From: Blepharisma stoltei
Taxonomy: Eukaryota; Ciliophora; Heterotrichea; Heterotrichida; Blepharismidae
Length of the DNA stretch: 64,000 bases
NCBI GenBank assembly: GCA_914767885.1
Contig: CAJZBQ010000051.1
Coordinates: 690,001 to 754,000 of the forward strand
Reading direction: 5' to 3'
The translations under genes were made by a program, and so were the position numbers. Every line of letters begins with the position of its first letter. Position 1 is the first letter of the stretch. Of this stretch, positions 42,235 through 52,878 are shown piece after piece. A model generated the notes under the pieces. That model did no database searches and was not told the origin of the DNA. It saw nothing but the letters and a program-made list of their open reading frames with translations.

Positions 42235-42490
42235 TAACTCCTCTCCATTCCGTGAGCGAACAAAAAAAATTTTTGTTTGCAATAGGAAAAGTTGAAATTC
42301 AAAAAAAATCCATTTTCAAAAAAATTGAGAAGCAAAAATAATGTTTAGCTGTTAAAATTTTAAAAGAATTAGCAGGAGTTTGATTATACTAATTATCAAA
42401 TATTTTTTCGTAAAAATTTATTTTCACACTGAGGATTTTTCACAAAAAATAAGAATTTTACCAATTTTTTGTTTCTCATGGAGAGAGGAG
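42235..42490 (+). mobile_element. MITE family 1, intergenic, decayed
   Basis: Ends CTCCTCTCCATTCCGTGAGC and GTTTCTCATGGAGAGAGGAG, flanked by TAA and CAA. The core is shortened (256 bp). Confidence 0.7.
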
Positions 42491-42683
42491 CAAACAGAAT
42501 TATTTTTTCTCGGAAATTAAGGGCACATAAAAATCCTGGACAAAAGAGGCACAAAAATTGTTTAAAGATAAAATAATAAAGAAATAAGAATAAGAATTTA
42601 TTTATAAGAGGAAAATAAATAACGACTTCATAATTCCTTTTTTTCAAATGATTTTTATTTAATATTCTATTATTTCTTTTCAT

Positions 42684-43511
42684 ATGGTTGAAAGCAATGT
42701 TCTGATTGTAGATAAGCAGCTTCTTGAATCTTGCTTACAATGTCCAATCTGCTTTGAGTATTTCACAATTCCTATATATCAATGCGACAGTGGGCACTCA
42801 ATTTGTGATCGTTGTTCCCAAAGAACCCAAAAATGTCCATCGTGCAGAGAGGTAATTGGACGAAAATTAAGGAATTATCATCTAGAGCAGCAGCTTTATC
42901 AATGTGAGTATACATGCCAATTTACTGGCTGCAATGAAAAAGTAAAACTTTCAGCAAGGCTTGAGCATGAAGAAGAATGCAGACACAATCCAAACTACCA
43001 GTGTTTGTTAACAAACTGCAAGTGAAAAGGGCAACTAGACTCATTATTGAGCCATCTCAATACTAAACATAAAATTCCTCACTATGACATTACAGGAAAT
43101 ACAGCAGAATACTCATCAAGGCTTAGATCTAGTTCATTGCCACCGACAGCTGGCTGTGTAAAACTGTTGCATACTTTTTATATAACAGAGGATCAAACTT
43201 GTACAATTTTGACGTATATTTTTATGGATTCTTTGAAAAATTTATTTTATCCTCAATTTCGGACACTTGGGAAAATCCCTGCTAAATTCACGTTAAAAAT
43301 TTGGAATACTGATTCAGATGAAAATGAAGAAATTGTTATAGCAGGAATGGCAGAAACAGCTAAAAATAGCTTAGACGAAGAAAGAGAGAAAAAACAATGT
43401 ATAGCTCTGGATTTGGAGAGCTTGATAAATAGGTTTGCATTTCAGGATAAAGTTGAACGAGGGCACAAGTTACTGCACTACAGATTGACAATAGAAATGA
43501 AAGAAAATTAA
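42684..43511 (+). CDS. SIAH/SINA-like RING E3 ubiquitin ligase, 275 aa
   Basis: RING finger at residues about 18-55 (CLQCPICFEYF, YQCDSGHSICDRCSQR, KCPSCREVIG). SIAH-type zinc fingers follow (YQCEYTCQFTGC, LEHEEECRHNPNYQC, LSHLNTKH), then a beta-rich substrate-binding region. One TGA-Trp (CKWKGQL). Length and order match the SINA family, which dimerises and ubiquitinates targets for proteasomal decay. Start ATG at 42684 lies just after an AT-rich stretch. Ends TAA at 43511. It converges with the DNAAF5-like gene (90 bp between stops). Confidence 0.88.
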
Positions 43512-43601
43512 TTTGTATGCTAATCTTATTGATATAATTGGAATCTACAAATTAACTATATATATGTTGCTTTTATAATAAATCTTTGTTACTTAATTGA
43601 G

Positions 43602-46600
43602 TTAGCTCTGATTTTGTGATTCTTCAATAAGTTCTGTAACTGCTCTTGGGTGTCTATGCTTATGCTGTGCACTTCTAGAAAGTTCCAAAAATGTTTCTGC
43701 ATCATATAATCTTGCGACTTGTAAAACATTTTTGACTGATTTTTGTATGTTTTCACTTGGATCATCTAAATGAACAAGAAGAGTTTCTATCATGAATTTG
43801 TAATTCCCAAATCTGATTCCTCTTTCTAAAATAACTTTAAATAGCTTCTCAAGCGGGACACAAATTATCATTCTAATATAATCTTGAGAGTCATCAAGTC
43901 TTTTTAGCAGCTCTGGATAAATACCTGATACCAAGATTTCATCAAGGATGTGTGAATAGAATTCAAAAAATGAGATTATGACTCTGCAAGCAGAAATTCT
44001 TAAATCTTTATCCCAATCGTCATCTAAACAAGTTTTTACCACAGGAAATACTTTATCTCATAATTCTACGAGTACAGAGTCTTCAATAAGCATTTTCCCA
44101 ATCAGCTTTTCAAGACAAAGCATACTAGAAACTCTTATTTCTACATTAGAAATCCCTACCTTTCAGGCAGCTGTAGGAACAATAATGCTTTCTAATATTT
44201 TTCTACAGTAACTTCTTATGTAATTGTCTAATTCAGATAAATTCAACGAGTTTTCGAGAATTACAAGCATTGTAAATCTGACTTCAGAATCTTTTTCGCG
44301 CTGAGAGTTGACTGACATCACTTCAACAATGGTATCAAAATATTGAGAAACTGCACTTCCTGATTTTACAATTAAAGATTTGAATAAGCTTCTTTCTTTT
44401 GAGTCGGAGTCCCAGTTTCTATAGTCTCTTGTAAGTAAAGGTAAAGCTGTTGGCAGTTGTGTGGCATAAAGATCAGATACAGACAATAATCCACAATACT
44501 CAGCCAATATTCCCATTGTTTTTTGAACTGATTCTTGAGCTGAAGAATTTTCAAGCAATAAAAGTGAATGGAAAAGACTATTAACATGTGAAATGCATAA
44601 AGACTTAGCTTGCAGAATTAGTGATTCTATTACTAATTGAAGAGATTTTGGAATTTCTGGGTAATCGGATAAGTCTTTTTCAGCTATAAAGCTTACTATT
44701 TTTTTCATTCGGTCTTCAGTTAAAAGCAGCGAATTCAGCATTTTTGCAAACAAAATCAGTCCTCCTGATTTTTCTGTAGGTGAAGTTATATCAGTCAAAC
44801 AAAATTTTCTAAAAAGCGTTAAAACCAAGTCAAAATCACAAAACATTCCGATTTTCTCAATACAATTTTCAAATAAAGCAGAAAATGCTTTATCTTCTGA
44901 TTGTGCATAAGCTTTGAAAATCACTTTAAAGATTGAATCTAAATGAGGAGTTATATGATTTTGTGCTGCTCTTATTGTATAATCCAGTATAGAAGCTGCT
45001 TTACTTCTATAGTGGTCTTGCATTGTTCACTCTTGGATATCATCTAAAGCTAATTGTACCAATTCTTGAAGATTTCTTAAAATCAAAAACTCTCCAGCAT
45101 CAGACATTATGTAATCTTCGACGTTTTCTGTGAATTCTTGGGCTAAAACTTTTCTCCTATAGCCAACATTATGAAATTACAAATTTAATTAGGTTTTTTA
45201 GTGTCTAGTGCTCATTCCTAAGAGAAGGACTGCCTGTACTTGAAAAGGTGCACCATATAGATAGACATTTGAAAACAAAAACGGCGGCGCATCTCGCTTG
45301 GATCCTTGCCATCGCACGATACTCTGCTTCTGTGGTGTTCACTTAAAGGTCATCCTCCTCGAGTTTGTTAAGCAGACAAACCCTAGCCTTCCAACATACC
45401 CAAAGGGCCAGGCCATGAGACTGTGCACCTTTCTTGATTACCTGATGCAGCTAGATAAGAATTCTTAGGAAAGCCAACCTCACACGTAGCCATTTTATTA
45501 AGATTAAGATTAAGATTAAGATTAGCCGTTCGCACTTGCAGGGCCGGGGATTTGCACCCTTCACGCTCTTCGCCCATGGTGAGCCTCGGCGGACACCCTC
45601 CTTGTTGCCTCAAACAAGGGATTCGCACAACGTGGGTTGCCTTTCCGAAAATCCATAAAAAATGGGATTTTCTGGTCGACTGTCGGTAGAAGGTAGAACT
45701 CGAAAGCTGGGACGTAACGCCCAGTTTCACGCTAGGGAGTTGCCCGATTGGTCCAGGGGACTCTGCTGGGCTTCCCCTTTCCAACCTCCGTGCTCATCTT
45801 CCCCACGAGGAAAAAACCACCTCTGAATTTAGACTTGGGCTAGGCTCTGAACACAATCAGAATTGCTTACCTAGCATTGCTGTCCATTTCTGAAGTAGTA
45901 AAACCTTACCGGATATAAATAAAATATAAGTCGAGTATGCATGGCCGGGAGGCCATGCCCAGACGAAGACGCCATATTTTATTTATGTAGCCATTTTATA
46001 ATTATCTTATCCAAAATTATCAATTACTTCATTAATTCATGCAAACTCGCTCTCTGAAAATCCACCAAGCAATAAATAGCTCAATTTTCCTTCAAAACTC
46101 CTTAAAACTGTATACTGTAATTTACACATAATATCTCCTATCACTTTATACAGTACTTCTCTCACCTCTTTTCTCCTATCTAATTGTAGTTTTTTAAAAT
46201 CCACGATTATGTCTTCAAATATAAGCGCGCCTTCACATATACATATTTTTCCAAGCGTTGTTAGAGTTTGAAGCCTTACTTTAAACTGCTGATGATATAA
46301 ATTGTTTCTCATGCTATCAAAAATCCTTTTGCTTGAAAATCCTATCCTGTCTCCAAAGGAATCGCATAAAATTGACACAATTTCAGCTATTGAAATTTTA
46401 ATAGCTGGAGATGACTCTTTTCCTTGTTTACACACAATATCAATGATATACCCAAACGAAGGCAATAAAAGATTCCAATGGTTGGTCGCAATAAGTTTTA
46501 AAGTAACCGACTCTTTGACCTTTATTTCTTCACATGTCTCTGGGCATGGATCGTGGCCTAATCTTTCATGAAGCTTTTGAACGATATGAGGAATATCATC

Positions 46601-46861
46601 TTCGTTAATTTTATTTTGTGATAGAAGCTGGTTTATAAGATCGATAACTTTTTCTCTATTGGATTCACTAGAATCGCCAAAAATTTCTATCAAAGCTGGC
46701 TTTAGCTTGCTTGAGAAAAGAGATTTGACATTTTCTGAAGATTCTGACTGAAGAATGTTAGAAAGCTGAACCAGACCGTCTTTACGCTTATTACGGTTCG
46801 GATCGTGAAGGAAATTAATTAGCTGGCCTATGCTAACAGCTTCTTTTAGCCCGCTTTCCAT
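43602..46861 (-). CDS. HEAT-repeat protein, DNAAF5/HEATR2-like, 803 aa
   Basis: After removing the insert at 45173-46020 there are 804 codons. The whole protein is HEAT-like helices: LINFLHDPNRNKRKDGLVQL near the N-terminus, VRLQTLTTLGKICICEG, KSLQLVIESLILQ and, near the end, LLKRLDDSQDYIRMIICVP and VHLDDPSENIQKSVKNVL. Length, a late HLDDPSENIQ-type repeat and the closing RHPRAV segment recall DNAAF5, a cytoplasmic factor that assembles axonemal dynein; that assignment rests on memory of the family. Nearby genes include SAXO-like and kinesin-2, but no operon is implied. TGA-Trp at several sites. Confidence 0.65.
45173..46020 (-). mobile_element. Compound retroposon insert in the HEAT gene
   Basis: Repeats CCAACATTAT (45163-72) and CCAAAATTAT (46011-20), one mismatch, flank 838 bp of GC-rich DNA. 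Collapsing them gives a frame around DNFGYRRKVLAQEF and a multiple of three overall. On the minus strand the outer element starts TAAAATGGCTACGTGTGAGG, but it is split after GGCTAC by the inner element at 45499-45999. Confidence 0.85.
45499..45999 (-). mobile_element. Inner retroposon nested in the HEAT-gene retroposon
   Basis: The 13-bp repeat GTAGCCATTTTAT (45486-45498 and 45987-45999) flanks it. On the minus strand it starts ATATGGCGTCTTCGTCTGGG, carries a tRNA box-B-like GGGTGCAAATCCC, and ends in four copies of TAATCT. Its 5' half matches the element at 9212-9735. Confidence 0.85.
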
Positions 46862-46869
46862 TTATTATT

Positions 46870-47156
46870 TAACCTGCCCCATTTAAATTGGAGCACAATT
46901 CCTGCTTCAATTTATAATTTAAAAACTAAAAAAAAATGAAACCAATATTTTTTAATTTTATCATTTTATGAAGAGTTAATTAAAAATTGATGTTTCAGTG
47001 TATTTTGTATAATACTCTACTTGCACTTTTTCGTTAAATTAGGTCAAAAAACTAGTATTTTCACCTATAAAATTTGTTTTAAAAAAATTGTTTCAATTTA
47101 AATGGGAATTAAAGTACCCAAAAATAAAAGTTTTGCTCCAATTTAAAGGGGAGCAA
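46870..47156. mobile_element. MITE family 2, intergenic
   Basis: Ends CCTGCCCCATTTAAATTGG and, inverted, CTCCCCTTTAAATTGGAGC, around an AT-rich core. It lies directly upstream of the HEAT-gene start. Confidence 0.75.
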
Positions 47157-47887
47157 GTAGAATAAGGAAATTGTAAAGCAAATAGTAAAAATAGAGTTTA
47201 CTATATACAAAGGCAACTAAATAATAAAATAATATTAATTCGAAATATCGCTGCAAGCCATAAACATTATGATGAGTGGTTGATAATGTAGTATTGAGGT
47301 GCATAGACAACATTGTTGGAATTTTTCCGTTTGCATCGACAACACTAATTATTATAGCCACTTGTGGATCATGCGAAGGCTACCGATATAACTACTAGAT
47401 TTATTGTAATTTGTTTAATTAGTATAAAAGCAGTAAAAACTCACATTCTTTCTATCTTCCCCCTAATCGAAACAAAAGAATCTATTTTAATATACAATTT
47501 TTTGCAGTCGGAAAGCCGCTTTACTGGCTCGCTATTGTCCTATTTTCTTTCTTCAAATACTAGATTGAAGAAAAAATAAAATTAACGAAAAAATGTCACG
47601 CTCTATAATTGTCTCTATATATTTTTATGGAGGATTATACAAAAGTTTAATCGATTCAGTGCCCCAAAAGTTAAATTAGTATTCTAATGTGCTCATTTCA
47701 TTAAATTAAGTCGAAGCTATTTATATAGAAATTATTATTCTCATTATGAATATTAGAATTTTATGTATTTTTAAGATATGGAGTAACACTTGCTTTTGAA
47801 AGCAGCTGCAATCTTGCCAAAATAATTTCATCTTGTTGTGGTTATCTAAAATAAGGCAATTCGAGCTTTAATTTTATTATTAAAAAG
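47157..47887. other. Divergent intergenic region
   Basis: AT-rich; short open frames at 47143-47361 and 47364-47579 show no recognisable similarity and look like chance. It presumably holds the promoters of the HEAT and RAP genes. Confidence 0.45.
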
Positions 47888-50800
47888 ATGCTTTCTAAGA
47901 TCATCAAGCTTACAGGCAGATTTTCGACGCAAGGAAAGCTTCCTCCAAGATACAATGAGGCACCCTTACGTCGACAAAGAATCCCTCAAAGAAGCCCTCA
48001 AAAAATTCCTAGCTCAAAGAATTTCGGAAATAGCCAAGAATACAGCCAACATAGCGAATCTCTATCTTCAGCCTCTTTAAGAGGTCCCATGAGATTTGAT
48101 CATTATTCTGATGTGACATTACTCAATTTGCAATCAGAAATTAGAATATTACTCAATTCTTCACATAAATTACTCTCCATAGCCAATTCAATACACCAAG
48201 CAAAATCTGATAAAGGTTATGATTATGAAGGCTCTACGACTAATAGAATGTTTAGGTGGTCAGAATTTTTATACGAGACAAAAGCTTCTACTGATGATAT
48301 AGCAAAACTAATCAAAATTATTGAAGACAAAGAATTAAATATGAAGCAAATCCGAAAAGAGGAAGCTAAATCTGCTTTACCCAAAGCAAGCCCACAAGTT
48401 GAAAAGAAAAGCATTCAGTCTGATTCGCAACCAGAAATAACTGTAGAGAAGCCAAAAAAAATGGAGACCTCTAAACAGAATGAAGAAAATCTTAGTAAAG
48501 AAAGTGGAATTGAAGAAGAGTCCCATAAAGAAGGGAAGGCCTCTGAACAGATAGAAAAAACTGTCAGCACAGAAAGCGGGGATGAAAATGATTCTGCCAA
48601 CATTAACGAGCTTTACAAATCATGCTACAGTACAATGCAAAACCGTATGAGTAAAAGCATGCTAGTCGAGAAACTCAAAACAATCGACACTTCCGCCTTT
48701 GGAGATCTCACTGAAAGCCAATCTAGTACAATTTGTTTGGCTCTATTACAATGCTACTCAGAAGAAACTAAAGATGTCATAGCTAAAGCTTTAACTTATC
48801 TCGACACAAGTTTCGCAAAAAGCCTCAAAGATTATAAAAACTCAAAAGAAATCGAGTTATTCCTTCAAAATCGTTTGAAAATTTATAAAGACTGTGATAT
48901 TCCGATAGCAAATAAACTTCAAAGTGCTTTATCTGAGTTTATGACTCAAAGCTGCGATCCGATAAACGAGATAACTCTAATCAACATCATTATGCATCTG
49001 CTGCATCCTATTAAAAACCAGACTTCTTTTATTGCTGATTTAACTCAATTGGTAAATAAAATCAAGCTAGTTGACTTGCAGACTTCGTTTTCAGAAGTTT
49101 TGGACAACATATTAGATACTTTTACATCTGCATTAGAAATGGTAACAATAATTGGAATAAGCTTTTCTAAGAACTTTTCCTCATTTGACAATTTTATTAT
49201 GAGGTTCGGCTGTTCTGGTGTACCTAACTCAAATATCAATAACATACCAGCGCATAGCTGAACTCCTAACCCTTGGGTTTAGGAGGCATAAGGTTTGCCG
49301 CCGCTTGACACATCTTAGGATGATGATGACCTTTCACCCTGTAGAAGAAGACCACTGAGTAATTAAATAAATAAGTATTGGAAATGGTAAAGAACAAAGA
49401 TGCTCAGCTTGAAATAGCTGAAAAAAGAGAGTTATTTGAATCAATCATGGACATCCTAGCCGTGCGCTTTATCAAAGGGGATTTGGCGTTTGATCTTACG
49501 TCAAAGTATATCAATGCCTTCACCCCTACGAAAAATAAAGAAAACCTCTTAAAGATACTTACAAATCCTGATCATCTTGCCTTGAAAAGCATCGAAAATA
49601 AGTCTATTCTTCCTTTATTGAAAACAGGACTACAGACTTACAGCGACGACTATAAAAAACTCTGCGAATATGTCTTAAAGCCTATTTATGAGATTTTTTT
49701 CACCAGGCTAAGTAATATCAAGAATCAGATGATGGTTGAAATTCTGGAATCTCTTATGAAAACTTGCTATTACCTCGAAAACAAAGTTGACGATGCTTGC
49801 AGACTTATTTTAGCTGATTTAACTCGTGGCAGAAAAGAAAATAAATTAGAAGCTTTTTATAGCATCCTTAAATTTATTTGGGATTCCACAGGACAGGTTG
49901 ACAAGGAAAACTTTGAAAAGCTTGCAGATTTGATATTTAAATTTTCTGGAGACGAAGCTGAAAGTATGCTAATAAATGTATAGCCTAAGGCAGCTTATTG
50001 CTCGTCCTGTCTACCACTTTGAGGTCTTCTAGTAGAGTTGGTTTGCTCTGTATTTTCTAAACCAATTCGCAAGTTGACAAGTGAGCCCATAATTGGATTT
50101 GCCAACTCTTGGAGTTTGGATTGTCAAAACATTTGAACTGAACTAAATCCACGAGTTGGAGCTCCAAGTTGTAGATAGAAAGAGCTATAAGTCGTCCTGG
50201 GCCATAGCTACTTTGCTATCTCAGGTCGATCTTGATTTAGATGATTTCTGGCAGGAGTTTTTCAAAGAAGTAGAAATTACATATAAGCACGAAGAAAAAT
50301 ATTATAAAAGCCTTTATCAGATTCTATTGAATTTGAATGGGACGCCAAAATATGATACTTATCGACACACTTTAGAACCATACGCAAGTATAATGGAGAC
50401 GAATTACAAAGAGCAGATTACGATTGGGAGGAGTTAAACAAGGATTATTTCAGCTTCTAGCCGGCCTAGCTTCAGTTTCGCGCTCATGCGACACTAAGCA
50501 CTAAAGCCACCTAACACTCTTCCTTAAGGTCCACCAAAAATGGTGACGTCTTCTGTCGATAGGGAATTCAGGCAATTATAGTAATTCCAATAGCTGGGGA
50601 CTCTCCCAAACCTGCTTGAGCCAGACTTGCAGTAATAGACTCTCTTAACCCTGTAAGAGGGGAAGGCCCAATACCTCCTTCTGGCCATTTAAAGGCAGCA
50701 AACACTCCTCCAGAAATAGACTGATGATACCGTTTCGGTATATTGTCTATGGGTCAAGGGAAATATCCCAGCCAGCCCCTCAAATATACTCCAGAATTAT

Positions 50801-51165
50801 TGATGAATTACAAAGAAGATGTTGAAAAAGCATACAGGCAGCATCAAAAACCCCGCGCTTATGAGTTTTTGAATAATTTACTAAAAGAAAGAAAAATTGA
50901 GTATCAAGAAAATTTTTATGATGGATTTTACTTCGATTTTGCAATACCTTCACAGAAGATTGCAATATCACTTATGTCTTATGAAAATTACGTGTTTCCT
51001 GAGCTGCAAATAAAGCAAAGCTCACTAGCGCCAACCCGCTACCTGGAAAGTAAAGGCTGGAAAGTTTGCAATGTACCGTACTTTGCATTAAATTCTTCAA
51101 AATTAGCAGGAGCAGTTGAGTCAGTTTTAGATTTCAATAAACCAGATAATACAAATAATCAGTAA
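47888..51165 (+). CDS. RAP-domain protein, probably mitochondrial, 811 aa
   Basis: Removing inserts at 49146-49390, 49979-50171 and 50413-50816 gives 812 codons. The N-terminus (MLSKIIKLTGRFSTQGKLPP) is basic and amphipathic like a mitochondrial presequence. A charged linker follows (QSDSQPEITVEKPKKM), then a helical-repeat body (LEKLADLIFKFSGDEAES). At the C-terminus is a RAP domain: FYFDFAIPSQKIAISLMSYE, then SLAPTRYLESKGWKVCNVPY. RAP proteins act in organelle RNA processing, and expanded FASTK/OPR-like families occur in protists. I infer a role in mitochondrial RNA or ribosome metabolism. Confidence 0.8.
49146..49390. mobile_element. Retroposon-like insert in the RAP gene, 245 bp
   Basis: Repeats TTAGAAATGGTAA (49133-45) and TTGGAAATGGTAA (49378-90), one mismatch. 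Collapsing them gives SALEMVKNKDAQLE in frame. The right end has the tail GAGTAATTAAATAAATAAG. The duplication contains TA. Confidence 0.82.
49979..50171. mobile_element. TA-bounded insert without clear terminal repeats, 193 bp
   Basis: TA at 49979-80 and 50172-73. Removal joins MLIN to VDRKSYKSSW in frame. The ends (TATAGCCTAAGGC and, inverted, TACAACTTGGAGC) do not match. An inner palindrome contains AAGTTGACAAGTGAGCCC, close to a stretch of the insert at 4181-4409. Confidence 0.8.
50413..50816. mobile_element. Retroposon-like insert in the RAP gene, 404 bp
   Basis: Perfect repeats GAATTACAAAGA (50401-12 and 50805-16) flank a GC-richer block. Collapsing them gives MELTNYKED-type continuity (METNYKEDVEKAYRQ) in frame. 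TA lies within the duplication. Confidence 0.88.
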
Positions 51166-51225
51166 ATTTGGCTGAAATTCGATAATAATGAGTTGTTAAT
51201 TAATAATAAATCTAGTGTTTAAAAA

Positions 51226-52669
51226 TTATTTAATAGGAGAGCTATACCGTAGGCTTGACCGGGACTTTGAAAATCTATACCGAACAGGAGTTAATTCCAC
51301 TCTAACTCCACGGTCATTAGATTTCTCATCTTTTAAAGGATTTAGCTCAACTCAAAAATGTCGGTTTCTCCTGCTTATTGCTTCTTTTTTATAAATGTCA
51401 ATTTTTTCTTTTTCTTTTTTAACAATTTTCGTGTGGTTTTCAGGGCTTGAATATGGACTTTGGACAAAACTAGGTGATGGTGATCTTCTTACGAATGGAG
51501 ACTGAACTTTACTTGCATTTAAAACTACTTCTCCAGATAATTTTTGGAAAATTTTGGCTCGCGAAGAAGGCCTCATAGGTGATGGAGTAAGATTTTTCGC
51601 TCTGAAATCTTTTACTTTTTTGATAGAAAGACTTTTTCTGGTGATATCGTTAGGTTTCAGACCTTTATCAAATGGCTTATTTTCAATTAAAGGCAGCTTT
51701 TCTTTGAATTCTTCAGGATCAATTTGAAGGAAATCCTCAGGCAAAAATTTTAAAAATAAAATTTCAAATATGATATTATCAAAATCTTGGCTGATTAAGA
51801 GTTCATCATTTAAGGGCTGATTAATGAAATGCATTTCTCCATCTAATGAAGGCATGTCATTAATTTTCTTGTGTTCCTGGGATTCTGGAAAAAATTCGAA
51901 AGTTGATGTGCTTTCGCATGATTCCACATTTATATTTCCGATCTCAATTTTTTCTATAAATCCTTTAGCAATATTTTTAATTTTAAGGCTTTCTATGCAT
52001 TCCATCATTTCTCTGCACAATTTGATAGTCGATTCTGTATTTTTTTCTAGTTTTAGCTTTACTCCGCCTAAGCATAAGCTGATAATTCCACACAATTCTT
52101 TTTGATTCTCTTCAGTAAGTTTTGTATTTAAATTTCCACACATGACTTCTGTGATTATATCTGAGGCTAATTCTATATAAGTGGCTGCTTTTTGAAAATG
52201 CTTTATAGATCACATGATAATAAAGGTCACTATGTGGCAGCATAATTGGATATCAGCCTCAAAAGTTTTGTTGTGCTTATTTGCTGTCAAAATTACTGAT
52301 TGAATTTCATATATGAATCTTAAAGCCTGATGGTTTTTATGTGCCCAAACTATAGAAAAATTACTTATAAAAGAAAAATGCCATGGTTGAATAAAACAGA
52401 AGTTTTTCTTGTGATAGTGAATGCTTGGGAATTTTTGAGGCAAAAAAGTCTATTTTGAGAGCTTTATTAAGAATTTGGGAAGCTTCAAAGAGCTTATGAT
52501 GCTGAATTAAAATTATCCCGAGAGATGTAGCTTCACTAATAAAACTTAAAAACCGAGAATAATGATCAGAATTGTCAATAACAATGAGCTTGCGAAGTTT
52601 TTCAAGTTTTTTATATTCAGTAGATAATTCTTGCAATGTTTCTTGTATTGAATAATATTTATCGTCCAT
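51226..52669 (-). CDS. TPR-like protein, about 475 aa, with an unresolved frame change
   Basis: The ATG at 52669 gives a helical N-terminus (MDDKYYSIQETLQELSTEYK) with TPR-like pairs (LFEASQILNKALKIDFF, NHQALRFIYEIQSVILTANK, FQKAATYIELASDIITEV). Around 52350-52380 the frame shifts by one base; a perfect 15-nt GTAA...TATAG is present there, but splicing it leads to a TAA, whereas a 16-nt gap would fit. A 34-nt intron starting at GTTTTATTCAACC is another option. The C-terminal half is Ser/Pro-rich. The TGA at 51352 is Trp, and the true stop is TAA at 51226. Function unknown; helical scaffolding is inferred. Confidence 0.6.
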
Positions 52670-52878
52670 GCTAAGTGAGTTAAGTTAATTTTTATTTAAA
52701 TCTTATGAAAATTAAAATCGAATTTTTATATGATAGTTGAAAAGCTACTTATCGGATTTGTTGTGCGAAATAGTGAGTGAAAATCCTGTCCTTTGCATGA
52801 GTGTAATTTACAATTAATAGCAAGTTGTTAAATAAGCAATTAAGTCTAAGTATTTATATAATAATTCTATTACATCTA

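Noticed and set aside
45540-45620. A tRNA gene (GGGTGCAAATCCC on the minus strand)
   Set aside because: Only a T-arm-like stretch is convincing; no complete cloverleaf, and it lies in a retroposon.
47143-47579. Two small frames between the HEAT and RAP genes
   Set aside because: No recognisable domain, low-complexity composition, and one begins inside a MITE.
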